From: Solenopsis invicta
Lineage: Eukaryota > Arthropoda > Insecta > Hymenoptera > Formicidae
DNA length: 64,000 bases
Reading direction: 5' to 3'
Assembly (NCBI RefSeq): GCF_016802725.1
Contig: NC_052669.1
Location: forward strand, 23,341,770 to 23,405,769
Below are positions 1-11,482 of the stretch, one piece after another (within the stretch, counting starts at the first letter, position 1; the number at the start of each line of letters is the position of its first letter). The position numbers and the translations under genes were made by a program. The notes below the pieces were generated by a model, which ran no database searches, had not been told where the DNA came from, and saw only the letters and a program-made list of their open reading frames with translations.

Positions 1-2970
1 AGACAGAAAACTTATTAAACGCGAAACTGTTCCATCGAACATATACGTATATATTTCCAAGTCTAACGAAAAATTCTAAATTGTCACTTCCACCGAAAAG
101 ATCTCTCCTATTTCCTCGCGGATAAAGTGCTATTATCTCTATTTTAAATTCTTTTATGTAGTGTGTGCTACGGCTAAATTGATGGAAAATAGGTCTAGAT
201 TATCAGCGGACGATAAAATCAGGCGATGAAATAGAGGCGGATGGGAAGAAACGAAATTTTCTTGAAAGCCAAGGAGCGGGCACTTCAGCCGTTTCACAAG
301 AGAGATTCGACCTTACTCGTTCCGATACTGGGATCGCGAGGATCGTATTCGTAACTGGGGGGAGACTTTATACCGGTCTACGTCCCCGGCGGCGCGACGC
401 CATTCTCATATATTTCTTTTGAGAAAGCGTCTCGTCCACGGACGAGCGAATCGCGGACGGTTAAGCAATCTCTTCTCGGGTAACGACAAGAAGAAAGGGG
501 TGGGCGAACAAATGACGGGCTGATCGACGGCAGAAATGGCCTTTCAATGTCGCTGGACGCAAAGTCCATTTCGCGTTTTTCCGACGAGATAATCCGGTGC
601 GCGGCGGTTGGTTTTCCGTCTAATAGCCTCGATACACGGACGAGTCATCCATCCCGAGGGGCAAGCGGCAGTTTACTTAAACCCTCGCGTCCCGAACTAC
701 ATTCCTGAAACATTCATCAGGCGAACGGCGTTCCCTGATGCGCCTCGTTGCGAGAGATTTACCTACCTATCCGCCCACCTATTCGTCCCGGCCTCGTCCT
801 CGCGAGAGTACATTACTTGATAAATAATGGACTCGCGCACCTGAAGAGACAATGGGACTACGGCTTTCATGCCTACTTTGGCTAGATTAAACCTCTGCGA
901 ATTAGACTGCGGCTGGAACTCGGAGAAAGCGCGCCATTTATGGAGAAACCAATTTGCTTTATGCAAGTTATCCGTTTCCCGGTTACATTTACCTTAATTC
1001 AAATATTAATGGATAATCTTGGCGTATAATAATGATACGATTCCATTAAGGGAAATTAAAAAATTATCAAGATTGACATAGAACAGATGTCAGAGTTCAG
1101 ATAATCAGAGTTTCATCCCCAAAATTTGACTCCCTCAAATTTCAAACGATGTAAATGACTGTCACAAATATTCTCGATTTTAAATTGTTTATTTCGGCGA
1201 GAGAAATCTCGCCATATGTTTACGACCCTTGACGAGGACCTGTACCCTCGAGAAGCATAAGAATCAGTCAGCCAGAAGCTTTCACTCTTCTCCGTTAAGC
1301 CCTACTCGGTCGCCCGTAGGTTCGTAGGTCCAGCGTTTCTCTCCCTCCGACAAGGGTCTCGAAAGCTCGGCGACTTCAGCGAGCTTAAAGCCGTAACGCG
1401 TTTGCGGTTCGCTTTTCGGCCGATCGCCGCAAGATTTATCGCGGCGTTCCATTCGATTCGCGAGTTTCTGAGGGCTCGAACGCCCAGGGCTTTTCGGCCG
1501 GTCGAAGGCCATCGTTTCTCGACTAACCTTTCTCATTTGTTTTCCCATTTCTCTCGTCCTACCGCGAGTTTCTTCCTACTTAATTAATGAACAAGGAGGC
1601 GAACTCGAATTTATAGTTGCGGTTAACCGTAATGAGGGGGAGCGTTATTAATAACAATAGATGTGTAACGAGGTTTCGTAGAATGTTGCGCGCCTGGTAT
1701 TATTGATTGGTAATATATAATACTAATTAAAGAGCTCAATTTTACGAGGATCTCCATTGTGCAAAGGTCTCTGGTAACCGCATTCGCCCATTTCCTCTCA
1801 TCTCCTCGACTTTTAAAGGCGGTATTATACAAACGGACATCCTCTCATTGCACATTTGAAAGAATGATAGAGCACTGCACGGAATAATTTAAAAATTTGA
1901 TTCACGTTATGGTACAATACTATTGACTGTTCAAAGTAATTTTGCGAAATTATGAATGCCAATTAAATCCCGTCCGGAGTTAAATTTATAGTGAAAATAG
2001 AATGGATCAGAAATTACGTTTGTAAAATTTTTATCTCTTCAGTTGTACGTTCACTTTAACAAAACGTTTTTAGAGTCACTATAAACAGCGAGGGCTCACG
2101 TCTACATTCCTTGACGCGCTTTTGGCGCGCAGCGAACGAATAATAAACGAGACATCGGCCGATTCGAGGCACGCGTCTCGATCGTCGTCGTCGTCGTCGA
2201 CGTTGTCGTCGTCGTCTGTATTCATGACGCTCGCGCTCACGAAATATCTCGCGGCGTTTCCGGTTCGGGAAGTTATCAAGGTGTGTGCGAAGAAACAAAT
2301 CGAATAACCGTAATGCCATTTTCCGTCGTCGGGCGAGGGGAGACGAGAGACGCGAAGGAGCCCCGTGTGTAGGAAAATTCACTCCTGCGAAATGCTGGTG
2401 GCTGCGTGTACGTCGAGCGTACAATCCTCCTCCTATTCCTCTCCCTTCCCCTGCGTCACGCCAGCGTGATAAATTCGATACATCTTTTCGCCGATACCCC
2501 CCCTGAGAGTCGCCCTCGACGGTTCCGCGTAGGATACGCCACTGCCGACACCGTCGGAAGATGCATCCCGTCACGTACGTGTATGTACAACCGACGAGAA
2601 TACACACATGCATGCAGTTGCGTCGATGATGGCTTCAGAGTGGAGATATGTGCACGTAAGATATTTCTTTATTCCGCTCACAGCCTCTCTCCCGCACTGG
2701 CGGGCTATCGTATACGATACCTTCGATTTTTATTACGATCCATCATAATTCAAACGAATATGAAACAGGATGAAAATTTGTGATGTCGAATCGTCAGCCT
2801 GATATTTCCCAGAGAAAAGTGGAAGTTCCAAGTGCGTGTGAAATATTCGTAAAATAAATCCTTCTTGCGTCACTTATGTTTTAACAAAATGTTATACCAA
2901 ATCGAAGGAGTTAATAATTTTTTGAATTACAAATCGTTTACATTAAACTGCTCTTTTTCACTTATTTTAT
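1..2970. other. Unannotated stretch, no gene recognised
   Basis: I see no supportable gene here. Open frames on both strands are short, overlap one another and lack recognisable motifs. The longest one, on the minus strand around 2.1-2.6 kb, reads through a TCG trinucleotide run into arginine-rich low complexity. Base composition moves from balanced and CpG-rich (about 0.3-0.9 kb and 1.2-1.6 kb) to AT-rich near the right end. Confidence 0.6.
2182..2216. repeat. (TCG)n microsatellite
   Basis: An imperfect TCG trinucleotide run with an ACG/TTG interruption in the middle. It produces spurious serine-rich and arginine-rich open frames on both strands. Confidence 0.9.
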
Positions 2971-3540
2971 TTAAGGATGTATAGAATATTTCTCTGAACA
3001 TTAAGGAAATTATGAAAAAATTACAGGTTGTTTTATATTGCGTTTGAAAGTAGTAGACAAAATTTGGCAGTGATTTTCTATCTGGATAAAAAATTGTTTC
3101 ATTAAAAAATAGACGTATGCTGTAATAAAAATTTAATTAATAATAAAGTAAAATAAGAAAGAAAAGGAAAAAATCGGAATTTTTTAATTTAAGTACTTTA
3201 AATATTCAAGATGATTTATTAAACAGATAATTGCAATAAAACTTTGTATAAATTATCCTGAATACTTAAAGTACTTATACAAAAAAAAAAAAAAATTAAA
3301 ATTTTTCTTAATGTAAAAAATAATTTAATTTTAATAACAAATAGAGAAAAAAACTATAAAAATGTTATTAAATAAAAATATAATTTTATTCATACAACTT
3401 TCATATGTATATTAGTTTATTTATAATTATTGTGATATTTATAACATTTATGTTAATTTATTATTCATGTTAATATTAAACACATTTTGAAATTTTATTT
3501 ATAATATTTTGCAGAAACTGTATATCCAATACATTCTTAA
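2971..3540. mobile_element. Candidate TTAA-bounded inverted-repeat element
   Basis: The left end reads TTAAGGATGTATAGAATAT and the right end, reverse-complemented, reads TTAAGAATGTATTGGATAT. The termini are imperfect inverted repeats, each beginning with TTAA, the target site used by piggyBac-type transposons. The interior is very AT-rich, has no coding capacity, and carries a strong central palindrome. About 570 bp fits a non-autonomous element. The terminal match is short, so this is less certain than the other TTAA elements in the window. Confidence 0.45.
3184..3300. repeat. Central inverted repeat (hairpin) in AT-rich DNA
   Basis: The left arm contains AAGTACTTTAAATATTCAAG and the right arm, reverse-complemented, contains AAGTACTTTAAGTATTCAGG, followed on both arms by similar ATxATTTA sequence. 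Arms of about 32 bp flank a loop of about 30 nt. The palindrome sits almost exactly at the centre of the surrounding TTAA-bounded candidate, as expected of a fold-back MITE. Confidence 0.7.
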
Positions 3541-3744
3541 ATACGTTCTTCCATTAAATAATTAGGTTTAGTTTACTATTTGAATTAATATTCTAATGCA
3601 TAGAGCAATATTTTACATTATAAAAAAAAACATTAAATGATTGATTTTGTCACATTTTATTGAAAAGAAAATTCCAAATAATTAAGAATCTTCAAAAATA
3701 CCGGAGTAGCGAGAATAAAGAAACGTATGTGCTTAGTTTGCGGT

Positions 3745-3819
3745 AGCCGCGCACACTGAGCACTAGTCGTACTGATCCGGAGTGCGCAGTGTTCGTGGGT
3801 TCGAAACCCAGCGCGGCCA
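3745..3819 (+). pseudogene. tRNA-like sequence (tRNA pseudogene or SINE head)
   Basis: The segment is 74 nt plus a discriminator A and folds much like a tRNA. AGCCGCG pairs with CGCGGCC at 6 of 7 positions as the acceptor stem. GTACT pairs with AGTGC (3769-3773 with 3781-3785) around a 7-nt loop as the anticodon arm. GGGTTCGAAACCC forms the T arm and is a textbook internal B box for RNA polymerase III. The D arm is poor, and the base expected to be U33 is A, so it is unlikely to be a working tRNA. Downstream sequence to about 4.0 kb has a hairpin (GACAGGGAT/ATCTCTGTC) and may be a SINE body, but no poly(A) tail or target duplication was found. Confidence 0.55.
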
Positions 3820-5163
3820 AAACGAGCAACGGCGGGTAGGCAAGTGTATATAAAGTAAAAGACAGGGATCCAATATATCTCTGTCCTTTCCTTTATCCAC
3901 GGTTACAGCTCCATGTGTCGCCTCTTCAGTGGTACACATAGGCAGTTCCCACTGTGGGAGATAAGAGTTTTCTGGGCGCTATATTCTAGAATAAAATCTT
4001 GTTGTTCTAGTAATACGATAACCAGCAACAATTTTTTTACACGTTTTTTTTTTCTTTTTAAAATAATGAACAATTAAAGAAATGTAGCAAATCAAAACAA
4101 CAATTTTTTTTAGCCTAATTTCCAATTACTAATTTTTTTTTTATGTTAAACACATGAAGAGATAAGATAGAATATTTATTGCAAGTATCTAGGCAAACTC
4201 TTTTGTAAGAATATATAAACAAAAAAAATTTAATAAAAAGAAAAATTAACAATAAAACGAAGCAGCAAAGAAAACATAAGAAAAATAAAAATAGAGAATA
4301 ATGCAATATGATATGACACATAAATTAAGCGCAATAAAAATAAATATAAAAATAAAATTCAGGATGGAATTAAAATACAGAATAGCGCATAAAGATACCT
4401 TTAGGAGTTAAGTTTATAAATTCAGGCGGCTGTGAATAATCCCGTATTTTTAGAAATTAAGAGCGAGCAACGTACGAAGATGGCCACGGGGAGAGATTTT
4501 GCTAGATAAAAATAATGTTTTCGTTACGCGTTCGTGACCGTCAGGCTTTACCAGATCCGCCACTGGTTGCAGCTGTAATCCCGCGACCGTCGTTGCAATT
4601 TTCGAGGCCATAGCATTTTCCTCCGTTCCCGCAGACGTGGGGAAATATTGGCGCTTCATGCTCGAACCGGCTGAAGTGACTCGGAATAAAATAGGATTAG
4701 CTCGCAATTGCGCACGACCTACTGATACGAACTAACGTTCCCCACCTCCCCGCCGCAAACCAGCGGAAATTTGCATAATTAAGATATTCAAACGATTGCA
4801 CCGCCAAGTTTCCCTTATGATCGTGACGTTTTAACGCGAAACTAACGCGAACGTCCGTGGAAATTTTCGACCCGATTAATCGCCTCGCGAGAAGAACAAC
4901 GCGATTACGTCGGAAATATCGTGGAAAGTTTCGAGAAGACAGTGACACGCATTATGTCAATCTATAATTACGCGCGGCAATTAAAAAGTTCCGCGAATTC
5001 CGCATTTTGCATTCGCTCGTTTCGGAATTCGAAGATGAAGATGATTCGCGAATCCCACGTCGTTGTTAAACGAGGATAGTGTACGCAAATGAGCATTCGA
5101 TATCGAAACTGGATGAGGAAAGGAGATAAAAAATGGAAGGGAAAGGAGATAAAAAAAAAGTTC

Positions 5164-5166
<3 letters not shown>

Positions 5167-5211
<45 letters not shown>
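5167..5211. repeat. (GA)n microsatellite
   Basis: An uninterrupted GA dinucleotide run of about 44 bp, followed by purine-rich AAGAGGAAGAGGGAG. The purine strand is the plus strand. Confidence 0.97.
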
Positions 5212-5215
<4 letters not shown>

Positions 5216-5620
5216 GAAGAGGGAGTGATCGTGAACGTAACGTAATGAAAACCGGCCGCCGCGTCATGCCGATCGGATCGGCAACATTATTCTTGGATTT
5301 CTTCCGACGAGCAAACAGGCTTACCAATCCGATAAACCCAGTAAACGCAGTTTGTAGACAATGGTGCTGCGAGCATCGGCTAATCGCATGCGATAGAAAC
5401 AAAACGACGCTGCTACTTTTCCGGCACTCGTTCGCGCACCGCGTAAACGCGTACACGTGTACTAGAGTACGCGAAGCGAATGAAGCGCACGTGTACTCGT
5501 ATACGTACATGTACGTTATGTATGTATGGAGGGGGAGGTTCCAGCAGGATGCGTATGCGGACGTATCGGAGTAACTCGCAATCGATACGCAAATCCGGGC
5601 CAACCGTACCAGAGAACGCG

Positions 5621-5638
5621 ATATATATATATATATAT
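5621..5638. repeat. (AT)n microsatellite followed by poly(T)
   Basis: Nine AT units run directly into a T-rich tract. Confidence 0.9.
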
Positions 5639-7101
5639 TTTTTTTTATCCTCCCTTTTTTTCCCCGTTGCCGCTTCCGTTGCGCGGGGATTTATCCTGCG
5701 TTTATTTTTCGCTTTGCCGGTGATTTTCATGTTCGCGGTTGGCGTTAGCCTCGTTTCCCATTCCAGCCGTGGTGTTTCTTCATTAATAATGGGCATGTTA
5801 ATCGTGGCAGGGGACGCTTACGGGGAGGATTGAATGCGCGGAGAAATTTCCACGGGGAGAGGAACGATTCGAAGCGATTCGTAGCGCGCAGCGCCCGTGC
5901 GATCGATTAACAAAATCGAACGTCAAACGAAGAGAAGTAGATAAAGGGGTAAGATGGATCTCTGAAGAAGTCTTCGCGAGAAAAAGGTGGCCTTTGCCAT
6001 TTTCGCGATAAAAAGTCTATTATCCAGTGTAAGCTGAATGGCGACAGTCTGAAATCGAGCTGCTGAAAGATGGCCGTCAGTAATAATGACGTTTTCTCCG
6101 GAGGACATAGGTCGTTTATAGAAGAACACGGTGTAATAACCTTCGTGGCCCAGATACCGGGAGGAAAATCGAAGCCCGGGACAGACATATTGGATGCTCG
6201 CAGGTAGTTTCGTCCGGAGCTTTTTGTCCTACTTCTCTCTGTCGGGCGACCCGCTAGATTGCGACCCCTTACCGACGACTTCCAATCCTGACCGAGACTT
6301 CAAGACACGCGCGTATCCTGTAGAGGACCAACGGAACAGGACTCGTAACTCAAGTCTCCTCGAGTTGCTTCTTCGCCAATTTTGCAGATAAATAAAAGCT
6401 ATTTCCCGCAAAATACAGCCAAGTTCAATATGTCTAAACAAGAATGAAGATATTTTTAGGCGTAAAAAGATATTCTCGGATTATTCTCTTATAATTTTTA
6501 TAAATATAAAATTTTTATAAATAGCGTTTGTGAAAATTATCGATGAAATTAATGTAAGATATCTGGATGTCGTGTGACATTATTTACGAAATTCCAAAAT
6601 CTCTCTTTAAAACAGTAACTGATTACATTTATATTCATTATCAATCATTCATGTTTCTTTTAACACACATGTAAGCAAGATCTGAAATTATAAATAGTTA
6701 ACACGTACATTGTTAAATTCATAATGTTGAATTGTATTCAATTTGAGTTACTTTTTAATTATCCCTATGTCGATATTGCTCTTCAATGTACCATTAATTT
6801 AAATAAAACAATGGAGTTGAACAACCTAACTCAAGAAATGTATTGTATTACATTTGAATAAAATTGATTGATTATTTATCAGATTTATACATAAACGCTA
6901 TTTATTTTGAAATTGAGTAATTTACCATAGAAATAGGTTAAAGAAATATAGTTGTTTCTTTAATCACATGTTTTTTGGATTAAATAAATTTGCATTAATA
7001 AATTTCGACACACACGGAAGTTAAATGTCAAAAATATTATTCAATCAAAAAAATTGACTTAAACTTGATTCCTAAATAGTGTGTATATCCGAAAATACTG
7101 A

Positions 7102-7121
7102 CTCTCTCTCTCTCTCTCTCT
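7102..7121. repeat. (CT)n microsatellite
   Basis: Ten CT units followed by a pyrimidine-rich tail. Confidence 0.92.
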
Positions 7122-7370
7122 TTCTTTTCATTTCCCCATTAAAACCGCCAGGAAGTTTAATCTTTGGAAAGCCAAGTATTTAAAAATTATCGAACCGCAC
7201 TTTGCTGCGCGGCATCACTTTATCCGGCTGTGACATCGAAAGCGGACCGAAATAATTGCTCGCTCCTTCGGCGAAATAATTTGTCCCGCTGGAATAATAA
7301 TTCGGGCTTTCGGGCAGAAGAGGGGGGGGGAGCTCCAATTTATCGTCCGCTTTATAGAATTAAAAGCCAT

Positions 7371-7392
7371 CGCCACCGCCACCGCCGCCGCC
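7371..7392. repeat. (CCG/CCA)n trinucleotide run
   Basis: A short imperfect CCG/CCA run that gives arginine/histidine or tryptophan low complexity in the overlapping frames. Confidence 0.75.
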
Positions 7393-7589
7393 CTATCAGC
7401 GTCGCGCGCGCGAAGTATTCGAAGAAGGCGGCGGTCGAGTGTAAAAGGGACACAGAGTATCGGGAGATAAATGAATTAAGAGGCCGAATGAATAATCTTC
7501 GAGGGTGGCAGGACGAGAAGGTACAAAGACCGCCGGTAGACTTTAGCCGCACGGCACTCACTCAGCTCTCTACCCTTTGCTCCTTGAGT

Positions 7590-8334
7590 CAGTGGTTCTT
7601 AATCAGGAGGTAGATTCTGGCACGCTTTAAAAGAGTACCGGACTGGGTGTTAGATTTTTGAAAGAACACGTAGACGTGTGACTTTCGATTATCGAGCCGA
7701 GAACTAAGAAAACTTTCTGCAGGGGAAAGTTGCTAAATGCGTATTGCTCTCCTGAAGCGTACCTATTCAGTATTTTACATTCAATGTACATACACAATTA
7801 TTACAAAAATTGAATCAATATTTTTATAAACTCTATCAAATTTCCCAATTTGTACCATCACAAATTTTACTATATAGATATGATACTACTCTAAGATAAG
7901 TGATAACAGTAAAATTACTATGAAAAAATATGTCAGAAAAATTAATTCAAGCTAATTTTACATTATTTATTATTCATTAAGTATTTGATTACTTTTTCGA
8001 TAAAAAAATATATTGATAAAATAAATATTGGCTAATTTTTCCTTGCATTTTTAATTACTTTAATTCATAAATTCGATATTTTCAAAGATGATACGATTTA
8101 AGAAACCACAGGTGCGTTTAACTTCAAACTTTAATTTGCATCCAAAACAGCACCAAATGTGAAATAAGATAAAAAAATAGCTTAAGCCGTACGCATTTAG
8201 CGGCTCCCTGTACAGTAAATATATAAAGATAAATTTTATATTTATTTTTTTTATAAGAAAGTGTGAAAAGAAGGTATTTGTAAAATTTGAATTCTCGAGA
8301 GAGCGGCGGCCGTCGAAAGAGTTAAGAACCACTG
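7590..8334. mobile_element. hAT-type non-autonomous DNA transposon
   Basis: The left end begins CAGTGGTTCTTAATCAGG and the right end, reverse-complemented, begins CAGTGGTTCTTAACTC. CAGTGGTTCT is a terminal motif typical of hAT-superfamily elements. The flanks resemble an 8-bp target duplication that has gained one base (CCTTGAGT on the left, TCTTAGAGT on the right). The 745-bp interior is AT-rich and has no transposase-like frame, so the copy is non-autonomous. Its interior resembles two other segments, near 35.1-35.8 kb and 49.4-50.0 kb. Confidence 0.75.
7770..8130 (+). repeat. Dispersed AT-rich repeat, copy 1 (inside the hAT element)
   Basis: Shares ordered blocks with two other places in the window: a block like AAAAATTAATTCAAGCT (about 7935-7952), then AAAATAAATATT, then ATAAATTC...TTTCAAAGATGATAC. 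Block order is the same in the plus-oriented copy at about 35.1-35.8 kb and in the inverted copy at about 49.4-50.0 kb. This suggests all three derive from one transposon family. Confidence 0.65.
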
Positions 8335-10503
8335 TCTTAGAGTCTGCGACACCATCGTCGTCGCCTTCGTCTCTTCCGCGATCCTCCTCTTTTTCATCCG
8401 CTTTGCTTCCGCATCACCGAACTACCCTCGAACAAGTCGGCGGCCGCCATTGTCTGAAAAGTTCCATTGAATTCTGAACTCTCCGGCTGTGTCGTCGTAA
8501 AGGCTTCCTTGCCGGAATTAATGCGCGGGAAATAGAACTTTTATCGCGCCCGCGTGTGTGTCTCCCGGAGCTTTTCGCGACACGTGCGCGTACATTAATA
8601 AGGAATTAAGCGCGTGGGTGGTGCGCGACATTAGTTGAAATCTAGTTGAAATTGGCTCTTACGGCTCTCCGCTGTCGCAGAGTTACCGCTTTCTTTCCGC
8701 GGCTCGAAAGGCCGAACCGCTCCCGCGGTTTCCAATTACGTGAAAGTCGGCCAGCTGGCTCGGCTCAAAGCGCCGAGGGAACGAAGGGCGGATATTGCAA
8801 ATGTAGCGGAAACGTTGCGGCGCATGAATTAAGATGGATGAACGCGTCTTATTTTCAGCCGGCTTTTAACGGAATAATGAAAGCGAGCGAGGTCGAGACA
8901 CGAGAGCATCCCGGCGACACGTTACAGCGACGTCGCGCGTACGCCCGAGCAATTTGTCGCTCGGCAAATTGCCGCACTTTACCGTCGCGTCGCGCGTCGC
9001 GTCGGTTTGAAACGAATTCTTCAGTATACAAACAACGGGAGCCAGGTTTGCCGAGGAATTAGGGGATTAAGATCGATACCTCTTCGAATACGCGAACAAA
9101 TAAATTATCTGCCCCAATCTATCATTCGCCATCGTCGATCCGTCATTATTGTCTAATGTCTTCGGATCGGTCGTTTCAATAATAATCTCGTAATTCGTCC
9201 TTGGCAAACAACCTTTTTTTGTCATCTTACCGCTATTTCGCATAAAATATGTAAAATTTGGTATTCGAATGGAACTTGTGCGTTTGCGTGAAAAGTAAAA
9301 ATTATAGTAACGAATGGTAGACGTACGTTACGACATGCGCGTTAAATGCGATCGCGCGCGGAAGTTTTGACGATCCCGATAATATACTGCGACACGAAAT
9401 TCGAAGGGATGCCTTTACACTTCAGCGGATCGTTAAACGGCTACATTAATTCCGCGGAACTTTTACGGCTCATAAATCGTCGGACGTGTCCTAGGAGTTG
9501 ACGATGAGCGATCGTTACTCGAGCATCGTCTCGCCCGGCTGCCGGCTTGTACGGCGTGCACGATGAATCGATTGAATATTTTACTATGTTTCACCTCAAG
9601 TGCACTCGCCACCCTTTACGAGAGACCAATTAGAAACTCCGAGCGCAAACCCACATTAAGAATCGGCGGAAGAAGTTTTGCGGTTGATCACAATGATCGA
9701 TAGCGTTTGAATTGATATGCGACTCTACAAGTCAATCACGTCCTCGAAAGCAATTTGTCAACTTGAGAGGATGTAATCTTCGAGTATAATCTACGTTGCA
9801 AAGTTATCAATGAAGCAACGGTGAAGATATATTAAAATAATTTAATACAATACGTTGTTAAAAATATCATTTAAATTCAATGTATTTTTCAGTTAAATAT
9901 TAAATTTAAAGTAGATTAAATTTTATGTTTCTATAACTGGAAAGTACGTGCATGAAATTTAGTGTACTTTTGGCAGCATTAAATGTACTTTTTATGTACT
10001 TGCTTAAAATTTGCTTCTTTTACATTGCATTAAATTCTATTGCCTATTTTGTCAAAAAGAATTGCCGATTGTGCACTGCAAGAGTGCTATAAAGATTTTT
10101 CAAGTCACGATCTATCTTTCGAAAGCCACGTATCTTGGAAAAGACGTTCTCTACCATGGATTTCGTCTATTCTATTGTCCCCTCGATGTCTCATGAGCTT
10201 TCTCGAGTTTTGATTATCCGCCGCGCTGGCGCTGAAATTAAGAGAAACTCCTAGTGCTCGCTGGTAGACGGATCAAGTTTCTACTGCTCGATCCGGCTGA
10301 GTATAATAAAAGTCTCGGTCGGCCTTGGCAGAAATGGAAATTAGATCCCATCCGTTAATGAGTGTGATCAACGGGAAACGCGGGTATGAAAAAAATAACG
10401 TTCCTTGTCGCATCACTGGCACAGCGCGCTTTGATCCGCATCGTCGACGCCGTGGTCGGAACAAGTGACAAATTGAAATAATTTTGAGGCTCTCTAGACT
10501 TAA
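8335..10503. other. Unannotated CpG-rich to AT-rich stretch
   Basis: 8.3-9.6 kb is CpG-rich and stop-poor, with an unsupported plus-strand open frame at 8646-9062. From 9.7 kb the DNA becomes AT-rich. No exon with paired splice sites, transposon end or RNA gene was identified. Confidence 0.55.
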
Positions 10504-10808
10504 TTAATCCTAGAGTGCTGTGGGTAAATTTTCATCCAGGTGCTAATTCAAGTTTACTTCCAAGTTTTAATAATACAAGGTCTAATTAAAGTACAGTTTT
10601 CTTCGTTATTAAAATTCCGATAGTTCAAAATGATATTTAATAAGATATTTTTTTTAAAATTAAATTTCAATTATTCTAACACCTTGTAACCTGTAAAGTA
10701 GAAATATAATACAAAAAAGTGTATATATAAAATTCTGTATTGTTTGGGTAAATTTTCACCCAGAATAATATTAACCTCAGAAAAATACGAGTAGCACTCT
10801 AGAGTGAA
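10504..10808 (-). mobile_element. piggyBac-like TTAA MITE, copy in minus orientation
   Basis: The left boundary is TTAA followed by TCCTAGAGTGCTG. The right end, reverse-complemented, reads TTCA then CTCTAGAGTGCTACTCG, so one TTAA has probably mutated. Read on the minus strand, the terminal 55 bp align with the left end of the element at 31354-31634, including CTAGAGxG, TTACTCxxxxTTTTTxTGA and GTTAATxxTATTCT. The element is about 300 bp with no coding capacity. It is a non-autonomous element of the same family as the 31.4 kb copy. Confidence 0.65.
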
Positions 10809-11482
10809 GATGGCAAAATGTGTATACACTTCTTTAATACATATCAATTTTCAAATATAGATCAAAATGTGTATCAATTTTTATCCTGTTTCTTCCAATA
10901 AAGATCCGATTTACTTTTTATTGCTCCTCGATAATAGTTTTACGATCGCCACCCGTATTTTTATTTCGCGATCAATTTCGCGGCTTCATATATCGCCTTT
11001 TTTTTACATCAAGGCGTTCCGACTGCTACGAGCGTTATCCAGATAGCATAATCCATTGTGCGAACTCTCGGCTTTGAGGTTCTATCCGCGTCCGGCGGAT
11101 AATCCGAAATACAGAGCGTTCCACGGCGGGCGAAAATTCCAACCCTTCCCGCCCGATGGCCGACTTTCCGCAGCGGCATCCGACGGAATTAGGGTAGGTC
11201 GGCGCGGTTTGTTTGTCTTTATTTGGAGCGCGCCGCGGGCTGTGGGATTTTGGGGCGGCTTACGGTCGATTATTGTGGGAATATATCGGCAGAAATGGGT
11301 GGCGGCGCGGTGGTGACGGTGGCGCGGTGCGGCGATGCTTGCCGATCGGTATATTGCACCTGTGGGAGAGTCGGGGTCAATCGACGTGTGTATGTGTCCC
11401 TCCTAAAGGCGCAATGGCGCCGCACCTTGGCTTTACCCTCGTCGCTTTACGATCCCGTTGCACGTCTCTCACCGAGAGAAAG
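10809..11482. other. Unannotated stretch
   Basis: AT-rich to about 11.0 kb, then CpG-rich with several overlapping stop-poor frames on the plus strand (11.06-11.5 kb). These frames overlap in three registers, share no recognisable motif and run up to the mariner copy. I do not support a gene here. Confidence 0.5.

Larger units (their letters stand above)
4030..7080. other. Unannotated stretch, no gene recognised
   Basis: AT-rich to about 4.4 kb, then CpG-rich to about 6.4 kb, then AT-rich. It holds GA and TA microsatellites. A long minus-strand open frame at about 5.0-5.6 kb is a serine/leucine run read through the GA repeat and is not a credible gene. No RNA gene or clear transposon ends were found. 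Confidence 0.6.

Noticed and set aside
2056..2613. 185-codon minus-strand open frame
   Set aside because: Arginine-rich low complexity produced by the TCG repeat; no conserved motif.
3745..3819. Functional tRNA gene
   Set aside because: The D arm is poor, the acceptor stem has a mismatch at its first pair, and the anticodon loop lacks U33, so I call it tRNA-derived rather than functional.
4603..4730. Acceptor-like CCTCCGTTCCCGCAG with 30 open codons after it on the plus strand
   Set aside because: No matching donor and no similarity; an overlapping minus frame is equally plausible.
4968..5603. 211-codon minus-strand open frame
   Set aside because: It reads through the GA microsatellite as a long leucine/serine run and has no recognisable domain; overlapping plus frames are equally open.
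6720..6870. Possible inverted pair around TTGAATTGTATTCAATTTG
   Set aside because: The match is short and AT-rich with mismatches, and does not extend into credible transposon ends.
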